Assembly (NCBI RefSeq): GCF_001649575.2
Contig: NC_051449.1
Span: 10,741,293 to 10,805,292 of the forward strand
Reading direction: 5' to 3'
Length of the DNA stretch: 64,000 nucleotides
Source of the DNA: Kryptolebias marmoratus
Lineage: Eukaryota > Chordata > Actinopteri > Cyprinodontiformes > Rivulidae
Notes under the pieces: model-generated
The model's input: the letters and a program-made list of their open reading frames with translations, nothing else
Database searches by the model: none
What the model was told of the DNA's origin: nothing
Program-made: the position numbers and the translations under genes
Shown here: in pieces, positions 35,001 through 45,985 of the stretch
Layout of the letters: each line of letters begins with the position of its first letter
How positions within the stretch are numbered: position 1 is the first letter of the stretch

Positions 35001-35362
35001 AAGGAAAAAACAAACATGTTATTGTACGATATTGTCTTTAGGTTGAAAGATATGCGTTTGGTGGCTTTAAACTTTATTCATATTCTGTTATTCCATAAAT
35101 AAAAACGGGACTCACCTACAAGGAAATCTGAGATTGCCAAATTCAAGAAGTAATAATTGCACTGTCTTCTCAAACTCTTATCCACTTTGAAAGCCAAAAT
35201 GACCAGCGCGTTGCCCAACACTATCACCACCACCAAAGTCACCATCATCACCATCAGAATGACAAACATGGGTCCTGAGAACACGAAGCTATGCTGGACT
35301 CTTGTTGAAGGGTTGTCAAAATAGTAGCCGGTGGAGTTGGAATCAGATTGCTCCTCCGACAT
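31289..35362 (-). CDS. hrh4: Histamine H3/H4-type receptor (class A GPCR), complete, three coding exons
   Basis: Joining 35362-35116, 34583-34417 and 32041-31289 gives 388 residues in frame with GT-AG introns of 532 and 2375 bp. It should be a plasma-membrane Gi/o-coupled histamine receptor. Landmarks: N-glycosylation site at Asn9, TM1 GN at 50-51, TM2 LAISD with Asp79, Cys106 paired with ECL2 Cys187, amine-binding Asp113 (3.32), DRF at 130-132, Trp159 (4.50), Glu205 (5.46, the H3/H4 imidazole-binding acid), Pro209, TM6 CWAPY, TM7 NPFLYP, and a Cys in helix 8 (KILCPKR). ICL3 is short, so total length resembles human H4 (390) rather than H3 (445), while core residues such as DFLVGAFCIP and VLAFVLYGPAI are closer to H3. 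Two introns after TM2 and after DRFLSVTRA match the H3/H4 gene layout. The position beside znf521 and osbpl1a favours HRH4 orthology; the sequence alone would be called H3-like. Confidence 0.9.
32042..34416 (-). other. hrh4: Histamine receptor intron 2
   Basis: This 2.4-kb AT-rich intron has a short (AT)n tract near 32240-32260 and no other recognisable feature. ORFs at 33204-33746 and 34036-34395 have no protein character. Confidence 0.8.
34417..34583 (-). CDS. hrh4: Histamine receptor exon 2: TM2 end to the DRF motif
   Basis: The acceptor CTGTGCAG and donor GCA|GTGAGT (minus strand) bound 167 bases encoding residues 83-138. These include ECL1, Cys106, Asp113 and the DRF motif, ending SVTRA. 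Phase 1 in and phase 0 out agree with both neighbours. Confidence 0.96.
34584..35115 (-). other. hrh4: Histamine receptor intron 1
   Basis: This 532-bp AT-rich intron has no feature beyond its splice sites. Confidence 0.85.
35116..35362 (-). CDS. hrh4: Histamine receptor exon 1: N-terminus, TM1 and most of TM2
   Basis: The start codon at 35362-35360 follows GACAT context on the genomic strand and gives the short N-tail MSEEQSDSNST. The exon ends in phase 1 at donor GTAG|GTGAGT. Residues 29-58 form TM1 and 67-82 form most of TM2. The length of the N-tail fits H3/H4 receptors, and no upstream in-frame Met with support was seen. Confidence 0.92.
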
Positions 35363-37367
35363 GTTGGTGATGCTGAAGTGGGGACCTCCTCGAAGCTGTT
35401 AAATCCTCGACCGGCAGGTGTTAAAAAATAATAAAGCAGCAACAGGTGCCAGACGGACGGAAACTGCACTTGGCAGCCCCATATGTTGTTCCGAAAGCTC
35501 CTGGCTCCCGACGAAACTGAGCTCAGTGCGCAGGAACATCCACGAGAGAGCGCACGACGCTGCTCAGAACGCATGCCTGGACACCTGATGGAGTTTACGC
35601 AGGGCTGCCAGCGGTGCCTGGATGCGTCTGTGGGGATGAGACTGAATCAGAATGGTGTGTTTGTTTGTTTTTCCTCACGCATTTGAAACTATAGCTTATA
35701 TTCAATGTGCTCTGCAGCATAACCCAATTTGATTTCTCTTTCAACAAAGTTAAGGCGTTGAAAGAGAAATGATCCAGCGCCAAGAGAATCGCGGCGTCAC
35801 TTTCCCTCCAATCTAGACGTGGAATTAACATGTAAAAGAACATTAAATGAAATCAAAGGAAACTTGACTTTTACTGTCGGTTTCAGCTGAGACTGGAGCG
35901 TGCGCACTGAGGGCTCCAAAGACTTTTTGTCTGCTTCATTCAAATGTCACCCTCATGATGTGAATCAACACAGCGAGATGATTCACTTTGTTTAACCAGC
36001 GTCAGTCATATTTCCCTCCTGAAATCGGCGTGTTTGAGCCACAGACACACATTTCTTCATTTAACAACGCGCAGGTGATAATGGCTTCCTGTTCCCATCA
36101 TTCAGCAGGAAAGTGACCCAAAATGTAAATGCTAAACTGAAATGAATCTGATGCACAATCATTGAGAGGAAAGCTGAACCTTTGGAGCTGAAGATGTAGG
36201 CATGTTCTTGTAACATTATAACTCTGCAGAGGTATTTTATTTTAAGGGAAGAAAAGGTAAGAAAGTGTGGTGTAATAACTAAACGTGCCATGAAGTCAAT
36301 AAAATATTATATTCTGCAATATTTTAAGAACAGAAATCTATTTTTCAGACTGCAACTCTGTTGACTGAATTCCTAAATGTTTGTTTGATTGATAAAACGT
36401 TCGAAAAATCATATTTTAAACATATTTTTTTTTTATCCCCTTTTGGCTCACAGACTATTACTTTCTCCAACCAAGAACCCAAGTTCCCAGAGTGCCCAAA
36501 ATTTAGGATGGAAAAAATACACATTTCACAGCCTAAAATTCACTAATGTGTTATTTTAACATTAAAAATGACCATAAACCAAGTTTTTGATTCATCATCT
36601 ACATTTTTATGTCCAAATCTGCATCTCTTCTACAATGTTTTTAAGGTTACTTTACATCTTTCACTTCTAAATCTTTACATTACAGCTGTTAAAAAGTAAA
36701 AGTGAAGTTAAAATGATGAAATCACGCCACTCCTTCAGTCTTTGATCAAATGCCCTTCTCTGTTGTCACATGCTTCTTTCATATCGTGGAAAGAAAGATA
36801 TTTTATTTTTTTCTCTTTTTTACTTCAAAAGAAATCAGACTTCATCTTCAAAGTTTCTTCAAAGTTGACATCTTCGCAACTCAGCTTTTCACCTCAGAAA
36901 ATCATCCCAACATCACATATATTTTTGTAATACACCTCCCCGAGAAATTACCTGCAGACCTTGAACTCGCAGATCGGCCTGCAAGTCCACTGGCAGGGGT
37001 CAAAGAAAACAGCGGGAGTGACTATGGGAGCACACTTTAAATTACAGTTATTTTCTCACAAATGACCCACCAGATTCTCCCAGAGTTCCTCGCTGCACAG
37101 CTGTAATGCAGGGACCAGCGTCAAGAAAGTCTCTCAGATGTGTTCAGCATTTTTACTCGTGACATCTTAAGGGAAAATGACTGATTAAGTTTTTTTTTCA
37201 CACTTAAATATGATTATTGCTATTAAAAAAGTCAAATTATGTTTATTGGTCCAACATTAGCTACTGCATCAATGAATATTGAAGGGTATCTGAGAATCTA
37301 ATCTGGGATTTTGATTTACAAAAAGTACACAAATTGATATTACAGTAACACATCATGCAGAAACTCT

Positions 37368-37462
37368 AAAATTGTCCCTAGGTGTGAGTGAGAGTGTGAA
37401 TAGTTGTTTGTCTCGTTTGCCCAGTGATGGTTGGAGATATGCACCAGGACGGATGGATGGAT
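37368..37462 (+). mobile_element. LINE 3'-end fragment with GGATGGATGG tail
   Basis: It reads AAATTGTCCCTAGGTGTGAG, then GCCCAGTGATGGTTGGAGATA, GCACCAGGAC and GGATGGATGG. These words and their order match the 3' end of a LINE-type repeat that is very common in teleosts as I recall it, with an internal deletion. Confidence 0.55.
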
Positions 37463-37858
37463 ATTATTCATTTTATAAACAGCAATCCTCATTTAATTTA
37501 GACAAACAGTGATTGAATGTTACTGTTTTTTTGTGTGTGTGTTAGTAAACTATAAGTGCTAATGTGCATCAAACTGTCCCTTTTAGCACAAACCGCAAAT
37601 TCAATCATACAGTCATTTCTGACTGGTTACTTTAAAAAATCGTTCTTTATTATGAAATATGTGTTAGAGCAGTCTTAATATATTTAACAAAGATGTGGAG
37701 ATGTTATGGAAAGTGGCTGAGCCGCACTGGAAACAAATGTAGATAAAGAATTACTAGGCCATTTTAATTATCTGACATTTAATTATTAACATCATATACA
37801 TTAATAATTAAATATGTTAATTATTCATACCATACATATGAATAAATAAAATGTTATA

Positions 37859-37861
<3 letters not shown>

Positions 37862-37918
<57 letters not shown>
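37862..37918. repeat. (TA)n microsatellite, about 28 units
   Basis: An uninterrupted AT dinucleotide run of about 57 bp. Confidence 0.97.
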
Positions 37919-37921
<3 letters not shown>

Positions 37922-40028
37922 CAAGTGAAAAAAACACCAACTGAAAAATTTACAAAAGTCCTCAATAAATTTCAAATGTCATAAATTAAATTGTACCTCT
38001 CTCAGCCAACTTTCATTTTAAAAACCATGCCCTGAACTGTGGCTAATCTACTTGAACAAAACATGAATTCTAGGTTATTTCACACCCAAAGAGCAAATTG
38101 TGTTTATTTAATATTATATATATTTCTCCACTTGCGTGAAATATGACCAAATAATGCGCGCATGTTAAACACAATCAAGAATGATTTGTCAGGGAAGCAC
38201 TCAGTTCAGCAGGTGCAGTCTCTGGATGTGGAAATCCAAAAGCAGAGAATTATTTAAATATGGAGGGCACTCAGAAACAAAGCAGTGTCATGGAGGATAC
38301 ACAAAGGCTCTAGGGTTGCCAATTATCCTGAGCCCTGCTGTGGCTCTCTACCACTCTGCCACTCAAGTGTTTGTGTTTGGATGCCGGCTTGGCGTACAGA
38401 CGCTATCATACTGTGAGTGCGCCTGCCTGTCTCCAATAATCACAGTTAAACATCGCCCCTAAAACCTTACAGTGCGCGACTTTAGGCTGCCGGTTCACAA
38501 AGACTTTGAAGAGATTCTTCTGAGATCGCTCATGATCACACAATTCCCTGCTTGTTTACCTGAATGAAAATTAGGTCATAAAAAAAGAACACTTTCAGGA
38601 AAAGATTTGATCTTTGTTTACAAAATTGTTTGATTTTGTTTTATTTACCAAAACTTGATAGGAGAGTTTTGGGATCAAAAAATACAGACTTTAATTAATC
38701 AGCTCAGTTATGATTTATGCAAGATTACTGCATAAAATATTTAATTCAGGATGAAAATTAACATTTAAACATAAAAAGGTGATGCTTTTAGAACAAACGA
38801 TGTTTCAAACTTTTTCTACCAAGACTGTCTTTACAGATAAATACATTAGAGAGCATGTCTTGTTGTCTTTTAGTGTCTGTATATCAGTCAAACTTTAATT
38901 GATAAGCACTGACAGTTTGAAAACTAAAACTGTCGCTCAGATTGATTAAAAATCTGTGGAAACAGCAGCAGCGTTTTTCTAATCTTTGCCATTTTTTGCT
39001 GAATTAACAAGAAATATTGAAACATTTCACAAAATAATAAACTGATATTTTCTAGGATTACTGCAGTGTTGAGTCCTGATTTGACTGAACTGATTTGGTC
39101 CATCCAGCGGTCTATAAAATGACCAAAAAGCAAAATGTAAGAGCTGAACAGTTTACTTGTCTCGGGTTAGTCTTTCAGAAGACATTCAAACTGAATAAAA
39201 ATCTGCCGTCGATGATCTTAAGCAATCGTTGGTCAGTTGCATATTTAAGGTATCAACACGTCTTTAAAACCAGAAGACTTGATTAGAAAATGTGCTGATC
39301 CCATCAGTATGCCTCATGAATACCATCTACCATTTAGTTGTATCCCTGTGTTGTGTTCGCAGTGGGAATGAGGAGTATTGTAATTATTTTTGTGATCAGT
39401 GAGTCACAATCAATCAAATCCGGACTCTAAAACTGACATTTTTCAGGGGTGCATTTTAAACAAGGGGGTACGTGTTGTGTTGTAGCTGAAAATGCCAAAT
39501 GTAACTGAGGTATCATCCGCCAGAGAAAACTACTTAGAACTGCTATTGTTAGGATAACATGTTCATCTGTGAAGATAATGTCTGTTAGTTATGTAATTTT
39601 GTGTCCCAAGCTTTAAAATAAGAAAGTAACTAGAGAGTTCCAAGGACTGTGATCCTACTTAAGAAGAAAGAAACTGTAATTTATGATTGTCAAAAAAAAA
39701 ATCCCAGCTGTCACTTGTTGAGTTTTTTGTTTCATTAAAGTAAAAAAAACAAAAAACAAAACAACACTTGCAAAAAAAGTCAATTCCATGTTAAAAATTG
39801 TGCTACTGTCACAACAACTATTGTAATGTCTAGTTTGGTGCATTTTACTGTTTTGCATGTTTGAAAATATTGTTGATTTCTTTTTTTTGACAAACATAAA
39901 AAGCAATGTTGTATGCCTGCTGTGTATGCCAAGTCTGCTGTGAGGTAGATATCTAACCAGTTACACTGTAGACACAAGATGTTACATGCCGTGTGTGGGC
40001 GTGCTGACTTGGCACCTTTTTATGTAAA

Positions 40029-40195
40029 TGTCCAGTCCTGGTCCTGGAGGACCCACTGTTTCCCTGCTCTTCAGCAGGTCTTCACGCCCTGCAGAAGCCT
40101 GTCAGTCACTCAGTTATTCAAATCAGGTGTGTCACAGCAGAGAAACATGCTAAAAAAAATGCAGGTTAGTGGCCCTCCAGGACCAGGACTGGACA
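40029..40195. mobile_element. Short MITE, about 167 bp, with 24-bp terminal inverted repeats
   Basis: The left end TGTCCAGTCCTGGTCCTGGAG is the reverse complement of the right end CTCCAGGACCAGGACTGGACA. Over 25 positions there is one mismatch (GGACC against GGGCC). The interior has ATTCAAATCAGGTGTG and GAGAAACATGCTAAAA, typical of a vertebrate-wide non-autonomous DNA element family with CCTGGTCCTGGAG ends. No clear target-site duplication was resolved. Confidence 0.8.
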
Positions 40196-40279
40196 CCACT
40201 GGCTTAAGGGGTGTCCTATTTTGTAGTGGAGTATTTTAACCACTACTCCTTATGACTTTAAAACGAGAGCCAAGGGGTT

Positions 40280-40705
40280 GGATAGTTTCATTAAAATCTG
40301 TCCAGTGGTGCATGAGATAACTTGGTAACAGACAAGCAGGATTGAATCCAGCAGTTAATGCAACAGTTTTAGGCAAAAATGTCACGTAATGAGTAGCACA
40401 TAGACTACACACTGTGAATGACTCTCAGCTACAACCACACCGACCTACATCTGTGAAATTGACTGAATTATAGCCATTATTTGTGTTTTCTAAGTGCAGC
40501 TGGCTGTGGTGGCCATCTACAATTGAAGCTCCAAATTTTACGCAGTTGTAAATATACACCCAACAATTAATTCCTGAAAGTTTCATTAAACTCCAGTCCA
40601 GTGGTTCATGAGATGATTTGTTAGGAGACAGCTGTATGCACACACACAGAGAGACAGGCAAAAACATTATCGTCCGCCTTTGGCTTTTAGCAGCAGGCGA
40701 TAAAG
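40280..40705 (+). repeat. Dispersed repeat family R1, copy c
   Basis: It begins with a partial monomer (TTTCATTAAAATCTGTCCAG, then GAGATAACTTGGTAACAGAC), followed by a full monomer: GACTCTCAGCTAC, ATTGACTGAATTATAGCCATT, GTGGTGGCCATC, AGTTTCATTAAACTCCAGTC, and CATTATCGTCCGCCTTTGGC with GCAGGCGATAAAG at the end. Confidence 0.8.
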
Positions 40706-42474
40706 ATGACATTTATTGATGCTGTTTTATTGAGGACAATTGGTATCAAGAATATTAAAGTCATTTTGTCATCGACTGTCATCACACTGTCCTGTCTTCA
40801 GGTAATTTGTTTAAAACAGCAACTACAGGATCTGATAGAAGATCACAAACACTGCAATGGGTCCAAAAGTATTCAGTGTTTCAAACTGCCTCAGTTCTGT
40901 ACAGTACGAAATGCACTTTTTTCTACACACAACATGAGATAAGCCACACTGGGTTGTGAATTCAGGTAAAAGGTCTCAAGCATTTTGGCCACGAGTCACA
41001 ACTCTAAAACAAATTGTGCACTAGGCTGCGCATCTTCTTTTATCCAGATAATCATTGCAAATAATCCTGTCTCAGTTTGAACAGTCCAAATACCTGGGAG
41101 AAAGCCAACTGTTTATGTAGGAAATAAAAAATCCATTTGCTGCAAAAAGAAGAAGAAGGGAAAAAAAAAGACTTTGTCAATATGCCGGGCCTGAGCTAAT
41201 TGCCGTTCGAACACAATCAAAATATCCTCTGGTATTCAAAGTGTTCTCATCACATCAGAGCTGTCACGGTTTACATAATAGATGCTGATCATTAATGAGA
41301 GAGTTGATGGCGGTTGGACGGCTCTGCAGCCTCAACGCCTGTTTGGCAGGGCTGCTTGGAAGAGGAAGGGTGCTGGCATTTACCTTATGCTCGAGATCCA
41401 CAGAAGCTCATTGAAATGCTATGGGTGTGCCTCATCGTGACAGTATTTTTTCACTTGTTAAATTTTTCATCTCGTTTTCAAAAGCTCAGGCCTGGTTAAT
41501 AATGCTATCTCTTCACCTCGCCTCCGTGTCCAAACCTTCTGAGAAGCTCGTCACTGCAAACAAGCAGGTATTTACCAGGGCGGCTTTAGTTCAAACAAGA
41601 ATAAAATAATTATGCTCAAAACATTTTGAGCTGTGTGAATAATTTACAAACATGCTCCACTCCATCACAATGGAAACAGTACCTATTTTTTTAATTTCCA
41701 CCAAGATGCTTCTTTGATCATCTTTATCATAATGTGAATTAAATATGTTCCTTCACAATGAGGTTGTTTGTTCAAAGTTATTAGAAAAGTCCCCATCCCA
41801 AAACAACCTTGTGCTTACTTTGCATAATTACACCATTTATTTTGGAATAATACACCTCACCTAAATATGCGTATTTAAATTTCTTGACATGTATTCATTC
41901 TTTCTCCACACAACTGAGCCTGAGTTCCAGCGAGGATTCATTCAAACAGGAGAGCGTTTCTAAAGAAACAATGCTGTGTCTGCTATGAGTCACATTTAAA
42001 GTGAAAAATGGTTAACTGAGCATTTTAAACTTGACATCTGTGTCACAGTGGGTTTGAGGCTTGTTTTAAATATCAAGTTGACATATACAGAAATCCAGAA
42101 ATGTGGCGGAAATGTCAAAATGTCAAAACAGCAGCCTTCGCTCTCAGCAATCACCTGTTTCCTCTTTGTCCTAAGACCTCTTCCTGAGACAGCTGCAAGT
42201 GTGTGTGTGTGTTATATATGTCCTAACAATGGGCTGTTATCAGAGCTTGAAGCACCTTGGTGAAAACAGTGATTGCAGATAAAGACAAATGTACAACTCC
42301 CTATCTGAAACTAAAGCCAATATGGAAACGTCTTGAAATATGCATTGTTCTACAATCTACAGCTGAAGTGAAGAATGAGTAGAAATATCTGCAATAAAAT
42401 GTGCAGATGCAGATCTCACATGATTAATTTCACCACCCTCGGATATATGTGTGTCTGTATTGTTAGCACAATAT

Positions 42475-42750
42475 GCAATGAACCACTGCATAAATTATGA
42501 TGAAACTCTCAGGACCTAACCCCTGAATGTTCATCTAGAAGTGATAAACTTTTGTAGTCATTCTGATTTAAGATGGTTGCAGCACCTAATCAACCTCAGC
42601 AAACAGTTTTACAGATACTGAGATCAAATTTGTTGTGGTAGTAGCAGAGAGTCATTTGTAACACACAAACAGATCACACTTAACCTTTGTTTAAAACTTT
42701 GGCATGCAATGCGACAGGTGATATGCAGTTCTTCAAGGAATACAAGTTTA
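42475..42750 (-). repeat. Dispersed repeat family R1, copy d
   Basis: It contains GATGAAACTCTCAGGACCTAA, AAGATGGTTGCAGCACCTAA, TTTTACAGATACTGAGATC, GTAGTAGCAGAGAGTCATT and GATATGCAGTTCTTCAAGGAA, in minus orientation relative to the copy at 40280. Confidence 0.8.
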
Positions 42751-43206
42751 TTTTACATATTGCATTTGTGCTTTTAGTCTTATTTAGAGTAAAATCCTTA
42801 TCCTTTACTTGTTTTGGTATATGTAATTGACAAGCTGCTTCCCAGTGGTTGTATTTTCCCAATTCTCAATCACAGCCACAACTAAAGAGCACCGTGTGTT
42901 TGTTCGGTTTTATTTAAACAAGACAGCAGGAGCTAAAATGCCCAAGTCTGTGTTGGAAATCAAACAAATTGGATGTCACAGTTGGATGTGTGCATGTTAT
43001 GTTTGTAATGTAATCTGCAGCTGAAGGGTCACTGTTTAATGCATTAATTACTCGTGTTCACCTTTTCTGGTTCATTTGCTTATTTACAAAAGGCAAAGGC
43101 GTACATTTCTAACTAGGCACTTTCTTTTCTTGGAAACATAAATGATTTTCATGATTGTAAAAAAATTATAATCACATATCTTACATAGTATGAGTATATA
43201 TACATA

Positions 43207-43268
43207 TACTCTGCTCACCAAGTAAAGTAAATATATATATATATTTACTTTACTTGGTGAGCAGAGTA
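43207..43268. repeat. Perfect 62-bp inverted repeat without spacer
   Basis: The left half begins TACTCTGCTCACCAAGTAAA and ends in alternating AT. The right half is its exact reverse complement, ending TTTACTTGGTGAGCAGAGTA. The centre lies between 43237 and 43238. Such spacer-free palindromes can extrude as cruciforms and are often unstable. It could be a short fold-back element or two terminal repeats fused by deletion. Confidence 0.95.
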
Positions 43269-45574
43269 AAGTTTACAGTCCTAAGCTGACTGACACTAGA
43301 ACAGATGTGAACCTATTCCGGTTTTTCTTCATTATAGCCAAACTTCTGCAAGTTTAACATTTCACAAAAAATATATAACTTACCCTTCTTATTTAACAGT
43401 ATTCTAAACTATTAGTATCAACAGCACAAAGTAGAGTGCTGTGAAGTATCCTCAAGATCTAATGTTTCATGTTTTTATGTCATTTTGATGCTTTGATTGA
43501 GTGAATGGGAATAATATACAAAACATCCTGCCTGAATGTCCATTAATTGTTGTCACAACCATTTTGTCAGCAGAGATTGCAGTTTTCAAAAGCATTTAAT
43601 AAAGCCTCCCCACAGTCATTACTCTGATACTGCTTGTGTTTGCAACCAAGAGATCTAATGTGGTGCGGCTGATTCATTTGCTCTCTGATCACAAAATATT
43701 CTGTGTGCTTGACCATCATTTATTAACAAGTGTTTCTCCTTATTCATATTGAAATGGCGACCACCTGTTAATGGGAGGAGCAAAAGTGGGTGGACGGTTG
43801 CCGCAATGGCAGGTTAGCCTTTGATAATGTTTAGGATGTACTTGCCAAAAAAAAATAAGCTTGTAATTTTGTATTTGACTCTGAAAATGAAGACCAGCTG
43901 GTCTTGTATTAAGCTGGAAAATTCACTGACCTCAAATCATCAGAGCCTCGTGTTCAAAATGCTTTTAAAGGCGACATAATAGAAGCATTAATAATAATTT
44001 AAAGAACAGCTTTACAGAAATGTTTTCTTTGGAGCAAATCCTTCGATTGAGAAGGAGCGAAAAAAACCTCTCCAATGCAGACTCGGTTGATGTGAAAGGA
44101 AGACACAGTCTTCTTTTTCCTCCCACCTTTTGCCTGCTCGCTGTCTTTCTGCGTCTGTCCCTAAGAGGGCCCTGCTGGGGATTCTATCTTCTGGTTCCTT
44201 TTGAAGCTGTGGCCTCTCTTTGCCTCCATTATCTTGTCATTTGTGAGGGATTATGCTCCGGAGCACACGCAGTCCACCCTGTTGCTTAAGAACTGTGACA
44301 GCTTACAATAATTGCCATGCTAATTAGCAGGAACTAGCCCAGTGCGCTTCTTTCCCCTCACCAGACCTGATCTGATGAATATGCTTTGATTAATGTCTTA
44401 AGTAGTGGTTCCATTTCTTCCAAACCCATTATGAGTTTTCTTAAGAGCATATAATACACCTTAAACCCAAAGACAGGTTGCATTTGTCAAAACCCCTGCA
44501 TAAAAAGTGGTTTAAAATGTCTCTTTTGGTATTTCCCCCTATATCAAAATACTTCCTGCTTGGTATGCTCAATTTGATTTGCACATTTTGTCACCCTTAC
44601 ATGAATTCTGATGTTAATGGATCCATCTCAATTAATGCACAGCCGGTTCTGGGCTTCGTTCTCGTGTTGCTTTAAAAACTCCCACAACAAAGCGCTGACT
44701 TACAGACTCATTTTATAGATGACTAATGCCACCTTATCTATTCATACTCAAACAGTGGACTTTTAGTGGCGCTACCTCCGAATTTAATTCAGCCACCAAA
44801 TCTATTCCATTAGATGTTTCTTCTTTTGTCTACTTCCTGTGGCTCTTTTGTATATAACTGCAGACCCTGACCAGCAGAGGCATGGAAAGTGTAGCTTATC
44901 TTTGTAATGGGTGACTATGTAACTCATCTTTGAAGTTCTCTCCCACGTTCACCTTCATTACTGGGTGCCCTCCCATCACCTCCCCTCACAAATATGCTCA
45001 TGCCTCAGGGGACCTATAAATGCTAGAAGCAAGGCTTTTCAAAGCCACACAGACAGACTGACCTTCAGTATCTTAAAAAATGCTTTTCCACAAACCTTGA
45101 ATATTTAGGATGAATGACATTTTAAACAAAAAGCAGGCCACGTTTACACATAGATGATTATAAAGTTGTCGTGTGAATGCCTGATTGTGACTTACAACCT
45201 TAATTTTGTCACCATCTTCCTGTCAGAAACTTAGAAAATGTTAACTCGTTGACTTAAACAGACCTCACCTGCTCCAGCATATGCTTCCATCTAGTGAGCA
45301 AAAGAAGAATTTGTTGTTCAGTAAATTGGTTCATTAATAAAACTCATTAAAGTGCATTTAACTGCTAATGTACTGTAGCACCACTACTGAGCTACTTTTA
45401 CACATCTGGAACACTATATTTGAACAGAGATAGCTCACATGTGGTGCACATAACCCAAGTAATAAATTAGTTAATTAGAACCCTAGAATTTCTTGAAGGA
45501 ATGTATATCTCCCACCCCTTTTCATGCCAGAGTATTATAGATCTTTTTCTGATGACAAATGCTGGAGTCAAACA

Positions 45575-45985
45575 ATAACAATAATATGTGCAATCTCATG
45601 TAATACTGCAAGATTTACCCTTAGGGTATGTGTTGGAAGTGAGTCTCAGCTACTAAAACATTAAATTTTAGCTCAATCTCTGTAAAATAGACTTGAGTTC
45701 TGGTCATTTTTGTGTTGGCTAATGCTGGTTAGCTGTAGCAGACATCTTGCATTGCATACATACACATCTAATGACGGCGTTCTGATAGTTTTATTAAAAT
45801 TTGTCCAGTGGTTCATAAGATATGTTGGTAACAGACAAACAGGGTTGATTCCCACAGTTATTGCTAAAGATTAAAGCAAAGATCTGTCACAAAGTTTCAA
45901 TTGGAGTATGTGTTGTGAGTGCCTCTCAGCTACTTCCACTCCACATTTTAGCTCAGTATTTGTAAAACGATGCATTTCAGGCTTC
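45575..45985 (+). repeat. Dispersed repeat family R1, copy e (head-to-tail dimer)
   Basis: Two monomer starts are seen, GTGAGTCTCAGCTACT near 45637 and GTGCCTCTCAGCTACT near 45918. Between them is TTTATTAAAATTTGTCCAGTG with GTTCATAAGATATGTTGGTAA. The order matches the copies at 40280 and 50040. Confidence 0.75.
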
